NCBI GenBank assembly: GCA_040007395.1
Contig: JBDTVG010000211.1
Location: 1-11,984 of the forward strand
From: DATGFK01 sp040007395
GTDB taxonomy: Bacteria; Chloroflexota; Anaerolineae; Aggregatilineales; UBA2796
DNA: 11,984 nt
Direction: 5' to 3'
Positions 1 to 6,106 of this stretch are shown here, piece after piece. A program made the translations under genes and the position numbers. The notes under the pieces were generated by a model, which did no database searches, was not told where the DNA came from, and saw only the letters and a program-made list of their open reading frames with translations. Position 1 is the first letter of the stretch. The number at the start of each line of letters is the position of its first letter.

Positions 1-63
1 AGACTGCTTAGTCTGCCTCATTCTTATACCACCCATGTGTAAAGTCCAGCTTAGGGTGGGGCC

Positions 64-95
64 AAAAATTTAACACCCTCTAGCGGTGAGTTAAA
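64..95 (-). terminator. Intrinsic terminator of the flavin-family oxidase gene
   Basis: Read on the minus strand just after the stop codon at 98-100, a stem forms between plus positions 85-95 and 69-77 (TTTAACACC against GGTGAGTTAAA, with a two-base GA bulge) around a seven-base loop. It is followed by five T residues on the minus strand (the A run at 64-68). Stem plus T run at this distance from a stop codon is the usual form of a Rho-independent terminator. The stem is A/T-rich and slightly imperfect, so efficiency is uncertain. Confidence 0.6.
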
Positions 96-97
96 AG

Positions 98-556
98 TTA
101 CCCGCGATTCGCGTGCCACACTTGTGTTCCGACCCCCTGTGTTGCAATCTCGATCCGCCAAGGTGTTAGCTTGAGCAGTCCGAAATTTGGATGATCCACC
201 CGTTCGTAGAAGAGTGCAGGATCAAACCCTAGCGGCGGCGGTGCGTCATGCAGCTTGTTCCAGATGCGTTTTTTGTCTACCAGATTCTCCATCCATTCTG
301 CTTTGCAATCGGCGTAAACAGGCTTCGTGGTGTCCGCAATATACGCCAGTGAGACATAAACATTGCGTGCCAGATGTTGCTCTTTCGCAGAGCCGCGCCG
401 GGTTGTTATCCAGCCGATAGAACTTTCCCAGATCGGGTGTAAAATGCGTGAACGGGGGCGATCCTGTATATCGATAGTGGCGACATTACACCAGACAACA
501 CTGTGAACTCGTTTGATGAATTCTTCTTCGATCTCCGCGAATGATGCGACTTCCAC
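98..556 (-). CDS. Pyridoxamine 5'-phosphate oxidase-family (split-barrel) protein
   Basis: A 152-residue protein of the FMN-binding split-barrel superfamily, which includes pyridoxamine-phosphate oxidase, general stress protein 26-like and F420/flavin reductase-like proteins. Recognition rests on the N-terminal helix (residues 5-18), the strand WCNVATID, the following RPRSRILHPIW segment and WITTRRGSAK, where the family contacts cofactor phosphate, then VSLAYIAD and a C-terminal strand LTPWRIEIAT. Length is typical for the small soluble members. The start is GTG at 554-556, chosen because GAGGAG lies about five bases upstream on the minus strand. The gene stands alone, diverges from the HTH regulator and is followed by its own terminator. 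Cofactor (FMN, F420 or haem) and substrate cannot be told from sequence, so true pyridoxamine-phosphate oxidase activity is not claimed. Confidence 0.85.
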   Translation of the reverse strand: MEVASFAEIEEEFIKRVHSVVWCNVATIDIQDRPRSRILHPIWESSIGWITTRRGSAKEQHLARNVYVSLAYIADTTKPVYADCKAEWMENLVDKKRIWNKLHDAPPPLGFDPALFYERVDHPNFGLLKLTPWRIEIATQGVGTQVWHANRG

Positions 557-629
557 TTTGACTCCTCTTGATGTTAGCTTTCAACAAGATGTTTCAAAAC
601 AAGCATAAAATTCGGTAGATGACAGAATA

Positions 630-659
630 ATGATACTTCACTAAAAAGCGGCGCTGCAA
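630..659 (-). promoter_or_regulatory. Possible promoter for the flavin-family oxidase gene
   Basis: On the minus strand TTGCAG (plus 654-659) and TATCAT (plus 630-635) are separated by 18 bases and lie about 75 bases before the GTG start. The match to the sigma-70 consensus is moderate, and the surrounding A/T-rich sequence offers other weak -10 candidates. This is a tentative call. Confidence 0.25.
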
Positions 660-677
660 AAATGGAAGGCAGGTGCG

Positions 678-706
678 TTGCGCCATTCCACCGCCCGCCT
701 TATAAT
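678..706 (+). promoter_or_regulatory. Promoter of the tandem-HTH regulator gene
   Basis: A perfect TATAAT (701-706) is preceded by TTGCGC (678-683) at a 17-base spacing. The -35 box is poor beyond TTG. The predicted start of transcription is near 713, giving a leader of about 30 bases that contains the GGAGGAG ribosome site. A palindrome overlaps the -10 box, which suggests repression. Confidence 0.55.
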
Positions 707-720
707 GATCGCAATCATTA
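703..720. promoter_or_regulatory. Palindrome overlapping the -10 box, candidate operator
   Basis: TAATGAT and ATCATTA form perfect seven-base inverted arms around CGCA. The left arm shares four bases with the TATAAT box, and the right arm covers the predicted transcription start. An inverted repeat of this size at this place is where a dimeric HTH repressor would block its own promoter, so autoregulation by the adjacent tandem-HTH protein is a reasonable inference. No second copy was seen elsewhere in the window. Confidence 0.4.
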
Positions 721-742
721 ATTGGCGCTCGGAGGAGTCCTG

Positions 743-1489
743 ATGAACTTTGGTGACGTGGCTGCACGCCTCAAGAAAAAGCAAGATAAAAATGCTCCTG
801 CCGAGCCTGTCGAACGCGATCACGAAGAGGTTCATGCGTTACGCGCCCGGATGGTCGGCGTGCTGATGCGCGATGCCCGCCTTGCCAACGGCGCGACTCA
901 AGATGATGTGGCGCAGGCATTGCATGTGACCGACGATCAGGTGCGCGATTGGGAATTCGGGCGAGTGTCGCCCAGCCTGCCACAGTTGGAAATGCTGGCA
1001 TACTATCTTGGCGTTCCGGTTAGCCATTTCTGGAACACCAAAACCATGAGTGCTGATCAGCAGGATCGCACCTTTTCAGAAGATCAATACAGCGCTTTGC
1101 GTGACCGCATGATCGGCACAAAATTGTCGTTGGCTCGTCAGGAAGCCAAACTGAGCGTCGAGGAACTGGCGAGCGCCACTGGGCTGACCGAGTCACAGCT
1201 TACTGCCTACGAGTTTGGGCAGCAACCGATCCCGCTTGCCGAACTGACTTCGCTGTCGAGTGCGGTGCGGAAGTCGATCTCCTATTTCCTTGAAGATTCG
1301 AATCGTGTCGGCGGCTGGCTGGCGCTGCAAGAAGAATATCGCCGTTTCAGCGAGATACCTGCCGAAGTCCGTGCCTTCGTGACGCAACCGGTTAACCAAC
1401 CTTTTATCGACATCGCGATGCGTTTAAGCCGCCTGCAAGTGCAGGAATTGCGCGAGATTGCCGAGAATATCCTGAACATCACCTTCTAG
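743..1489 (+). CDS. Tandem XRE-type helix-turn-helix transcriptional regulator
   Basis: A 248-residue cytoplasmic DNA-binding protein with two Cro/C1-type HTH domains in one chain, at about residues 33-97 (TQDDVAQALHVTDDQVRDWE, then a helix ending LGVPVSHF) and 119-183 (SVEELASATGLTESQLTAYE, ending KSISYFL). Each has the usual Q/E-x-x-A...W/Y-E core. Residues 1-30 are charged and likely flexible. Residues 190-248 form helices that may mediate dimerisation; no ligand or protease domain is recognisable. An in-frame TTG at 722 would lengthen the protein by seven residues, but GGAGGAG at 731-737 sits five bases before ATG 743, which fixes the start. A single chain with two HTH units could bind the two halves of a palindrome alone. 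It is followed after about 120 bases by the TPR gene and diverges from the split-barrel gene. Targets are unknown. Confidence 0.85.
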   Translation: MNFGDVAARLKKKQDKNAPAEPVERDHEEVHALRARMVGVLMRDARLANGATQDDVAQALHVTDDQVRDWEFGRVSPSLPQLEMLAYYLGVPVSHFWNTKTMSADQQDRTFSEDQYSALRDRMIGTKLSLARQEAKLSVEELASATGLTESQLTAYEFGQQPIPLAELTSLSSAVRKSISYFLEDSNRVGGWLALQEEYRRFSEIPAEVRAFVTQPVNQPFIDIAMRLSRLQVQELREIAENILNITF

Positions 1490-1533
1490 CGATCTGGCCC
1501 TAATCCAGCGCCGTTCAGTGAAACGATCCAGAT

Positions 1534-1555
1534 TGTGATAGCCATGTGATAGCCA
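1534..1555. repeat. Perfect 11-bp tandem direct repeat upstream of the TPR gene
   Basis: TGTGATAGCCA occurs twice without a gap (1534-1544 and 1545-1555). The period is close to one turn of the helix, so a protein binding both copies would sit on one face of the DNA. The repeat lies just upstream of, and reaches into, the -35 area of the TPR gene's candidate promoter, as expected for a regulatory site. Chance slippage duplication is the alternative. Confidence 0.45.
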
Positions 1556-1569
1556 CAGTGCCAAACTGC

Positions 1570-1578
1570 TGCTATTTT
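1570..1578 (+). promoter_or_regulatory. Candidate extended -10 promoter of the TPR gene
   Basis: TGC followed by TATTTT (1573-1578) fits an extended -10 element (TGn plus -10 hexamer). No good -35 box is seen. The tandem repeat at 1534-1555 occupies that position and could replace it through an activator. Transcription would start near 1585, about 30 bases before the start codon. Read-through from the HTH gene is also possible, since no terminator is visible between them. Confidence 0.3.
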
Positions 1579-1613
1579 TAAGTCTGAGAACTGACATATT
1601 TTCAGGAGGAATG

Positions 1614-2192
1614 ATGGCGACAGGTGCAGAGTATCAGGATCAGGGCATAAAGTTGTTTACGCAGCGTGAGTACGAAGCTGCTGCGGATGTGTTTAAGCAG
1701 GCGCAAGGCGCTTATGAAACCGAGGGCAAAAAAGATCTCGCCGCTGAAATGCAGGTGAATCTTGGTTTGGTCGAGCGGGCGTTGGGCAACTACGACAATG
1801 CTGTACGATTGATGAGCGAAGCACGCCAAGTCTTTGCCGAAATGAGCGATCCGAACCGCGAAGCGCAGGTCGTCGGGAATCTGGGCGGCGTATATCTCTC
1901 ACAGGGCAACGCGGAACAAGCCGTCACGTTGTACCGGGAAGCCGCCGATTCGTTCCGCGAGTTGAAGGACGAGGAACGCTATGGTCAAACTTTGATGGCG
2001 ATTGCCGATGTACAGCTCAAGTCGGGTAAGCTACAAGAGGCCGTTGTCACTTACGAGATCGCGCTGGACAGCATCAAGGATCTGAATTTCCGTCAGAAGA
2101 TGCTCAAGGGCTTGCTGGATGTCAAGAATCGTCTGATGGGTGGCGGTGCGCCAGTCGTAGATAAAGCTGACAGTACCGATAAAGCCGAATAA
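1614..2192 (+). CDS. TPR-repeat protein
   Basis: A 192-residue soluble protein made almost wholly of tetratricopeptide repeats, helix pairs that form a protein-binding groove. About four repeats are visible: residues 5-38, 43-76 (NLGLVERALGNYDNAVRLMS), 83-116 (NLGGVYLSQGNAEQAVTLY) and 123-156 (AIADVQLKSGKLQEAVVTYE), with the usual G/A/Y-A positions. The C-terminal 30 residues are polar and probably disordered. There is no signal peptide or membrane segment. Two ATG codons stand in tandem at 1611 and 1614. AGGAGG (1604-1609) leaves one base before the first and four before the second, so the second is preferred. The stop codon abuts the TTG of the oxidoreductase gene, so the two are probably expressed together, but a physical partnership is only inferred. 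Confidence 0.8.
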   Translation: MATGAEYQDQGIKLFTQREYEAAADVFKQAQGAYETEGKKDLAAEMQVNLGLVERALGNYDNAVRLMSEARQVFAEMSDPNREAQVVGNLGGVYLSQGNAEQAVTLYREAADSFRELKDEERYGQTLMAIADVQLKSGKLQEAVVTYEIALDSIKDLNFRQKMLKGLLDVKNRLMGGGAPVVDKADSTDKAE

Positions 2193-3764
2193 TTGGCATT
2201 TACTGACATTGTGGAGTCTCCTCAACAGGTAGTCATTGTCGGTGCAGGGTTAGCTGGTCTGACAGCCGCCCTGCATCTTGCTGAACGTGGGTTAGCGCCC
2301 ATTGTCCTCGAAGCCGATCCTCACTTAGCGGGGGGACGGGTGCGCGGCGGCGACTCGGTTCACTTGGAACACAAAGGCCAACAGTGGACTTTCCCGTCTG
2401 AACACGGCATTCACGGAGTCTGGAACCAGTATCATAATCTGCGGGCGATGCTAGCCCGCCAGAAGATCGATCCGGGATTTGTCCAAGCCCGCAAAGAGGC
2501 GTGGATACTCCGCCAACCGGAGCGCAAGGTTCAGTGGGCGGAAGGTGGCAGCGCCCTCCGCACAAGCTGGATACCCGCCCCTTTTCATTACCTTGCTCTG
2601 TTTATTCGCCCGCGCTTTCTGCAAATGCTGACCCTGCGCGATCTGGCGAGTTTGTTCCGGCTGCTAGGCAGTCTTATGTTGGCAATCGCCTTCGATCCAG
2701 CGGTGGAAGGCACTCAGCTTGAAGGGTTAACGCTGGCAGATTTTTTCAAAGGGTGGTCGCCCACACTGCAAGCGCTGTTTGTTGGGTTGGCTCGCAACTT
2801 TACTTCGGCGCGACCCGACCAAGTGCCACAGGCGGGTTTTATCGCGTTTTTGCGTTTCTATACGCTACTGCGGCGGGATGCGTGGGCCTTCAAATACTTC
2901 AACCGCGACTCGGATAGCGCTTTAATTGCGCCGCTGCGAGCCTGCCTAGAAGCCGCTGGAGGACAAATCCGGCTCGATACTCGTGTGACCGAATTACATC
3001 AGGAAGCGGACGGTTGGCGGGTAAGCTGGCAAGGCGGCGACCAGCACGCCGATCAGGTGATTCTCGCGCTGGATATTCCCGGCTGCCGCGATGTACTTCT
3101 GCACAGTCCAGCGACTAGCGAGATGGCTTCGCAGATGACATGGGCGCTGGCTGTGCCGACGGCAGTATTGCGGTTCTGGTTCAGTCGTGCGCCACGTGGC
3201 GCGATTGCGAGGCCGGAAGCCGGCATTTTTACGGGTGATTTTGTGCTGGATAACTACTTCTGGCTGCACCGCTTCCAAAGTCCGTTTACCGAGTGGCACG
3301 CCGCGACAGGTGGCAGCGCCATCGAAGCTCACATCTACGGCCCACCCGAACTGCTGACGGAACCTGACGCGGTGTTGCTGGCACGCGGTTTTCTGGATTT
3401 GCAGCGTGTGTGGCCTGAACTACGGGGCACGGTATTGCAACAGTCGATCCGGCGCAATCCAGCGACTCATTCACTGTTTACTATTGGGCAGACCGATCAG
3501 CAGCTTGGTATTGAAACGCCTTGGCCTCAAGTGTGGGCGTGCGGCGATTGGGTGCGTTACGCCCATCCATCGCTGTATATGGAACGCGCCACTGTGACTG
3601 GGATTGCCGCTGCCAATGGGGTGCTTAATAGTCTTAGCTTGGAACCCTATCCCATTCTTGCCGCCGACAAACCCGAATTGCTAGTGCGTAGTCTGGAACG
3701 CTTGCTGCGCTGGATTCGTCGCCGTGCCAGAGTGTATAATCGCCGGCGTGCGCTGCGCTCATAA
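2193..3764 (+). CDS. FAD-dependent oxidoreductase, carotenoid desaturase/CrtU-like
   Basis: A 523-residue flavoenzyme of the amine oxidase/phytoene desaturase superfamily. Residues 13-51 form the Rossmann nucleotide-binding unit: V-I-V-G-A-G-L-A-G-L, acidic E40 for ribose binding, and the GGRVR segment typical of this superfamily. Near the C-terminus, GDWV (451-454) and MERATVTGIAAAN (from 463) form the second FAD-binding motif; the M-E-R-A form is most like aromatising carotenoid desaturases (CrtU type) and related plastid-like desaturases. Residues about 125-170 are hydrophobic and may let the enzyme reach a lipid-phase substrate. A lipophilic polyene substrate is an inference, and no other carotenoid gene lies nearby. 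The start is uncertain: TTG 2193 directly follows the TPR stop codon, GTG 2211 is an in-frame alternative, and neither has a clear ribosome site, which favours translational coupling. The basic tail (about 500-523) is unusual. Confidence 0.8.
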   Translation: MAFTDIVESPQQVVIVGAGLAGLTAALHLAERGLAPIVLEADPHLAGGRVRGGDSVHLEHKGQQWTFPSEHGIHGVWNQYHNLRAMLARQKIDPGFVQARKEAWILRQPERKVQWAEGGSALRTSWIPAPFHYLALFIRPRFLQMLTLRDLASLFRLLGSLMLAIAFDPAVEGTQLEGLTLADFFKGWSPTLQALFVGLARNFTSARPDQVPQAGFIAFLRFYTLLRRDAWAFKYFNRDSDSALIAPLRACLEAAGGQIRLDTRVTELHQEADGWRVSWQGGDQHADQVILALDIPGCRDVLLHSPATSEMASQMTWALAVPTAVLRFWFSRAPRGAIARPEAGIFTGDFVLDNYFWLHRFQSPFTEWHAATGGSAIEAHIYGPPELLTEPDAVLLARGFLDLQRVWPELRGTVLQQSIRRNPATHSLFTIGQTDQQLGIETPWPQVWACGDWVRYAHPSLYMERATVTGIAAANGVLNSLSLEPYPILAADKPELLVRSLERLLRWIRRRARVYNRRRALRS

Positions 3765-3822
3765 CATAAAGCGAATACATTAAAATTCATCTCGCCCTCT
3801 GTCCTCTCTAGGAAATCGCGGC

Positions 3823-3850
3823 AAGACACCGCACCAATATGTAGTAAAAT
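3823..3850 (+). promoter_or_regulatory. Candidate promoter of the toxin-antitoxin operon
   Basis: AAGACA (3823-3828; four of six consensus bases) and TAAAAT (3845-3850; five of six) are separated by 16 bases, about 40 bases before the antitoxin ATG. A second A/T-rich -10-like sequence, TATATT at 3860-3865, lies closer to the gene and would give a nearly leaderless message. Confidence 0.4.
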
Positions 3851-3888
3851 AGAAATGATTATATTGGGATGTGGGAGATTTGGAGCCA

Positions 3889-4170
3889 ATGGCAGATTTG
3901 CAAATTGGAGACGAACTATCGGCGACACTTCACAAGATGGCTGCCAGTGAAAACCTATCGGTTGAGGCGCTTTTGAGTAGCTTCGTAGAGCGCTATCAAA
4001 TTAAAAAGAATATCGAACCTTTCGTAGAGTCCCCGGGTGACGACGGCTGGCATGGAGAAGCACTGGACAACTTCATTAGCATGTTTGACGATGATGTTCA
4101 TGATCTTTCAGAATCGGTGCATGAATCGGTAACGGACGCGATCAGAAAAAAACATGCCCATCCTCGTTGA
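3889..4170 (+). CDS. Antitoxin of a VapBC-like pair
   Basis: A 93-residue protein directly upstream of a PIN-domain toxin. The N-terminal 35 residues read as a short strand (LQIGDEL) followed by two helices (LHKMAASENLSVEALLSSFVE), a ribbon-helix-helix-like DNA-binding layout. The C-terminal half is polar and acidic (FDDDVHDLSES), as in antitoxin tails that wrap the toxin. Role inferred from position: it neutralises the toxin and represses the operon. Start choice: ATG 3889 has GGAG at 3882-3885; in-frame GTG 3871 and TTG 3880 would add six or three residues and cannot be excluded. The gene overlaps the toxin start by 17 bases, so translation is coupled. The assignment comes mainly from the toxin next door, as the sequence does not match a named antitoxin family by eye. 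Confidence 0.7.
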   Translation: MADLQIGDELSATLHKMAASENLSVEALLSSFVERYQIKKNIEPFVESPGDDGWHGEALDNFISMFDDDVHDLSESVHESVTDAIRKKHAHPR

Positions 4171-4567
4171 TACTAATATTCTCGTGGCGGCAAACTTTAG
4201 CAGAGACAAAAATCACGTAGTCGCTGCTCAGGTCATGAAAGACATTCGAAACGAGGTGCGGATTGTTGCCGCACCGACTCTTGTCGAGCTTTTCTATCTC
4301 ATCGCAGATCGAGTCAACTATTCACGCGCTTTGCAAACCATCCGTGCGACACGCCTAGCATTTGAAATTTGGCCCCTCGCCAACGATGACATGATCAATA
4401 TGGAAGCTATTATGGAGCGGTATCAGGACGCTCATTTTGACTATACCGACGTAGCAATCATGGCCTTATCCGAACGTCTTAATATCACCAAAGTTTACAC
4501 GCTGGATCGCCGGGATTTCACAATTTTTCGTCCAAAACACTGCCCTCACCTGGATTTACTCCCGTAA
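4154..4567 (+). CDS. PIN-domain toxin (VapC-like ribonuclease)
   Basis: A 137-residue PIN-domain protein, a metal-dependent ribonuclease of the VapC type that stops translation by cutting RNA when its antitoxin is lost. The acidic active-site set is complete: D6 in LVDTNIL, E45 in TLVELF, D99 in the DYTDVAIMALSERL helix and D118 in the YTLDRRDF segment. Length is normal for the family. The ATG at 4154 lies inside the antitoxin gene, is preceded by a run of A and has no clear Shine-Dalgarno site, so translation probably depends on the antitoxin. The A+T-rich, two-gene cassette between unrelated genes is typical of laterally moved toxin-antitoxin modules. RNA target unknown. Confidence 0.9.
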   Translation: MPILVDTNILVAANFSRDKNHVVAAQVMKDIRNEVRIVAAPTLVELFYLIADRVNYSRALQTIRATRLAFEIWPLANDDMINMEAIMERYQDAHFDYTDVAIMALSERLNITKVYTLDRRDFTIFRPKHCPHLDLLP

Positions 4568-4630
4568 TTATTGTCGATGCTTGGCAATGAGGACTTTGAG
4601 GCGTTGTCCTAGCTTATAACGCGCCCGCCA

Positions 4631-4669
4631 TTGGCTTAATTTTGGCTTTTTCATAGAATAAAATATATC
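4631..4669 (+). promoter_or_regulatory. Candidate promoter of the secreted duplicated-domain protein
   Basis: TTGGCT (4642-4647) and TATATC (4664-4669) are 16 bases apart; TAAAAT at 4659-4664 overlaps as another -10 candidate. A second TTGGCTT begins at 4631, exactly 11 bases before the first, so the region holds a one-turn direct repeat that could be a regulator site. The predicted leader is about 25 bases. Confidence 0.35.
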
Positions 4670-4700
4670 TCACGCGATAATTAGACTCAGGAGACAAAGC

Positions 4701-6017
4701 ATGTATCGCCGTATTCCCCCTCGCTTGATTCGTACCACGATTATTTTTCTAGCAGTTATCCTTTCCTTGACGGCATTTCGCTTGCCAAGTGCCATCAGGT
4801 CAGCGGCAGCACAAGGCGATGTTTTACTTTCAGATCAGTTTCAAGACAACACCAATAACTGGAAGCTCACCGGAACGAAAAGCGCCAAAATGACGATCCA
4901 AGACGGCGCGATCACTTTTGATGTGGCGAAGGAAAATGTTGCCAGTTGGGCTACGCCTGAGGTGCAGTTCCCCGATGACATCGACGTAAGTGTTGATGCG
5001 ACAGTGCCAGAGGCTGTTGCGGGGCAAAAGTGGAATGCCGCCATTATCATTCGCGCCGATCTGCGCGACACCGATTCTGGGTTCTACCAGTTCGAGATCA
5101 CTGGCGAAGGCCAATGGAACTTTGTAGTGCGTACTGCCAAAGGCGCAAAGTACGAAACGGTAAAGTCGGGCACCATCAAGAGTTTCCAGCCAGCCGATCC
5201 GCATACGCTGTTGGTTTCGGCGCGTGGCACGACCTTTGTTTTTTCGATTGACGCTAAGGAAGTCGGCACATTTTCCGATTCGAGCGTCAATAACGATGGG
5301 GCCGACAAATATGTCGGCCTGTTGGCGGGAACTTTCACAGGGGAGAGCAGTGCTTCGATTCAATTCAGCAATTTCTCGGTGACAGGCACCAAGCCCACCC
5401 CCACCCTTTCTGTCGATGCTGGCAACAACAGTATCCTATTCAAAGAAGATTTTTCAGATCCGAAGACAAACGGTTGGCCCACCAAAACCTCGAAGACCAG
5501 CAGCGCTGCCTTTGCCGATAATTCGCTGATCATCAAGACTTTTAAGGGGACTAAAGACGGCATCCTGCGTTGGATTGGCCCAGCGGCTGATCTCCCCGCC
5601 GATGTTGACGTAACTGTGACCGTCGATGCGGATGAAAAGCTGAGTGTCGGTTCGTATAGCTATGGGGTGGGTGTGCGTTACTATGCGAATAAGAACAACG
5701 ATGCGTACTTCTACCTGTTCCAAGTCTTAAATACTGGGGAATGGATGTTCACGCGCTACAACGGCGCTGACGATCCGGTTGTGGTCGTCGAACGCACAAA
5801 GATCAAGAGTTTCAGTAACAAGGTTGCCAACAAGATCAACATCACCGCAGTAGGCAACCACTTCGAGTTTTTCATCAACAACAAGAAAGTAGGCGAAGCC
5901 GACGACGATCAATTGGAAGTGCAGAAAAGCTATACACTAGTGCTGACCGCAACCTGCTTCGATGAGAAATCTAGCGCTGCCGCGACCTTCACTGGTCTAG
6001 TGGTAGCGATCCCCTGA
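4701..6017 (+). CDS. Secreted protein with two tandem beta-rich (concanavalin/DUF1080-like) domains
   Basis: A 438-residue exported protein. Residues 1-37 form a signal peptide: basic start (RRIPPRLIR), hydrophobic core (IIFLAVILSLTAF) and a likely cleavage site after SAAA before QGD; no lipobox cysteine. The mature part contains the same domain twice, at about 40-230 and 245-438, joined by a short T/P/S-rich linker (TGTKPTPTLS). Matching landmarks are LLSDQFQD / LFKEDFSD, DDIDVSVD / ADVDVTVT, SGFYQFEITGEGQWNF / AYFYLFQVLNTGEWMF, GTIKSF / TKIKSF and FVFSIDAKEVG / FEFFINNKKVG. This pattern resembles LamG/DUF1080-type jelly-roll sheets that often bind carbohydrate or other surface ligands, but no catalytic residues are recognised. 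ATG 4701 has AGGAG at 4689-4693. A strong terminator follows, so it is probably a single-gene unit. Function unknown. Confidence 0.8.
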   Translation: MYRRIPPRLIRTTIIFLAVILSLTAFRLPSAIRSAAAQGDVLLSDQFQDNTNNWKLTGTKSAKMTIQDGAITFDVAKENVASWATPEVQFPDDIDVSVDATVPEAVAGQKWNAAIIIRADLRDTDSGFYQFEITGEGQWNFVVRTAKGAKYETVKSGTIKSFQPADPHTLLVSARGTTFVFSIDAKEVGTFSDSSVNNDGADKYVGLLAGTFTGESSASIQFSNFSVTGTKPTPTLSVDAGNNSILFKEDFSDPKTNGWPTKTSKTSSAAFADNSLIIKTFKGTKDGILRWIGPAADLPADVDVTVTVDADEKLSVGSYSYGVGVRYYANKNNDAYFYLFQVLNTGEWMFTRYNGADDPVVVVERTKIKSFSNKVANKINITAVGNHFEFFINNKKVGEADDDQLEVQKSYTLVLTATCFDEKSSAAATFTGLVVAIP

Positions 6018-6031
6018 ACCATTCTATAAAC

Positions 6032-6062
6032 AAAAGGGAGCGCGTTACTGCGCTCCCTTTTT
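6032..6062. terminator. Strong bidirectional intrinsic terminator
   Basis: A perfect 12-base stem (AAAAGGGAGCGC at 6032-6043 paired with 6050-6061) closes a six-base loop and is followed by a T run on the plus strand. On the minus strand the same hairpin ends in TTTTG and further T-rich sequence. It sits between the convergent ends of the secreted-protein gene (stop 6015-6017) and the large membrane-protein gene (stop 6107-6109), and can serve both. Confidence 0.9.
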
Positions 6063-6106
6063 GATCGCACCTTATTACAGTACAGGCTAATTCTGCCAAA
6101 GATGGG

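Noticed and set aside
1..14. Small hairpin AGACT-GCTT-AGTCT at the window edge
   Set aside because: Five base pairs only, no T run and no gene context.
722..742. TTG at 722 as start of the HTH regulator
   Set aside because: It would place the GGAGGAG ribosome site inside the coding region; ATG 743 has that site at correct spacing.
2233..2565. Minus-strand open frame within the oxidoreductase
   Set aside because: Composition is that of a shadow of the strong Rossmann-fold coding frame.
4590..4610. AGGAC...GTCCT hairpin after the toxin gene as terminator
   Set aside because: Five-base stem with a large loop and no T tract.
4830..5363. A 177-codon open frame on the minus strand
   Set aside because: It lies fully inside the secreted-protein gene on the other strand, shows no family features and has no promoter or ribosome site.
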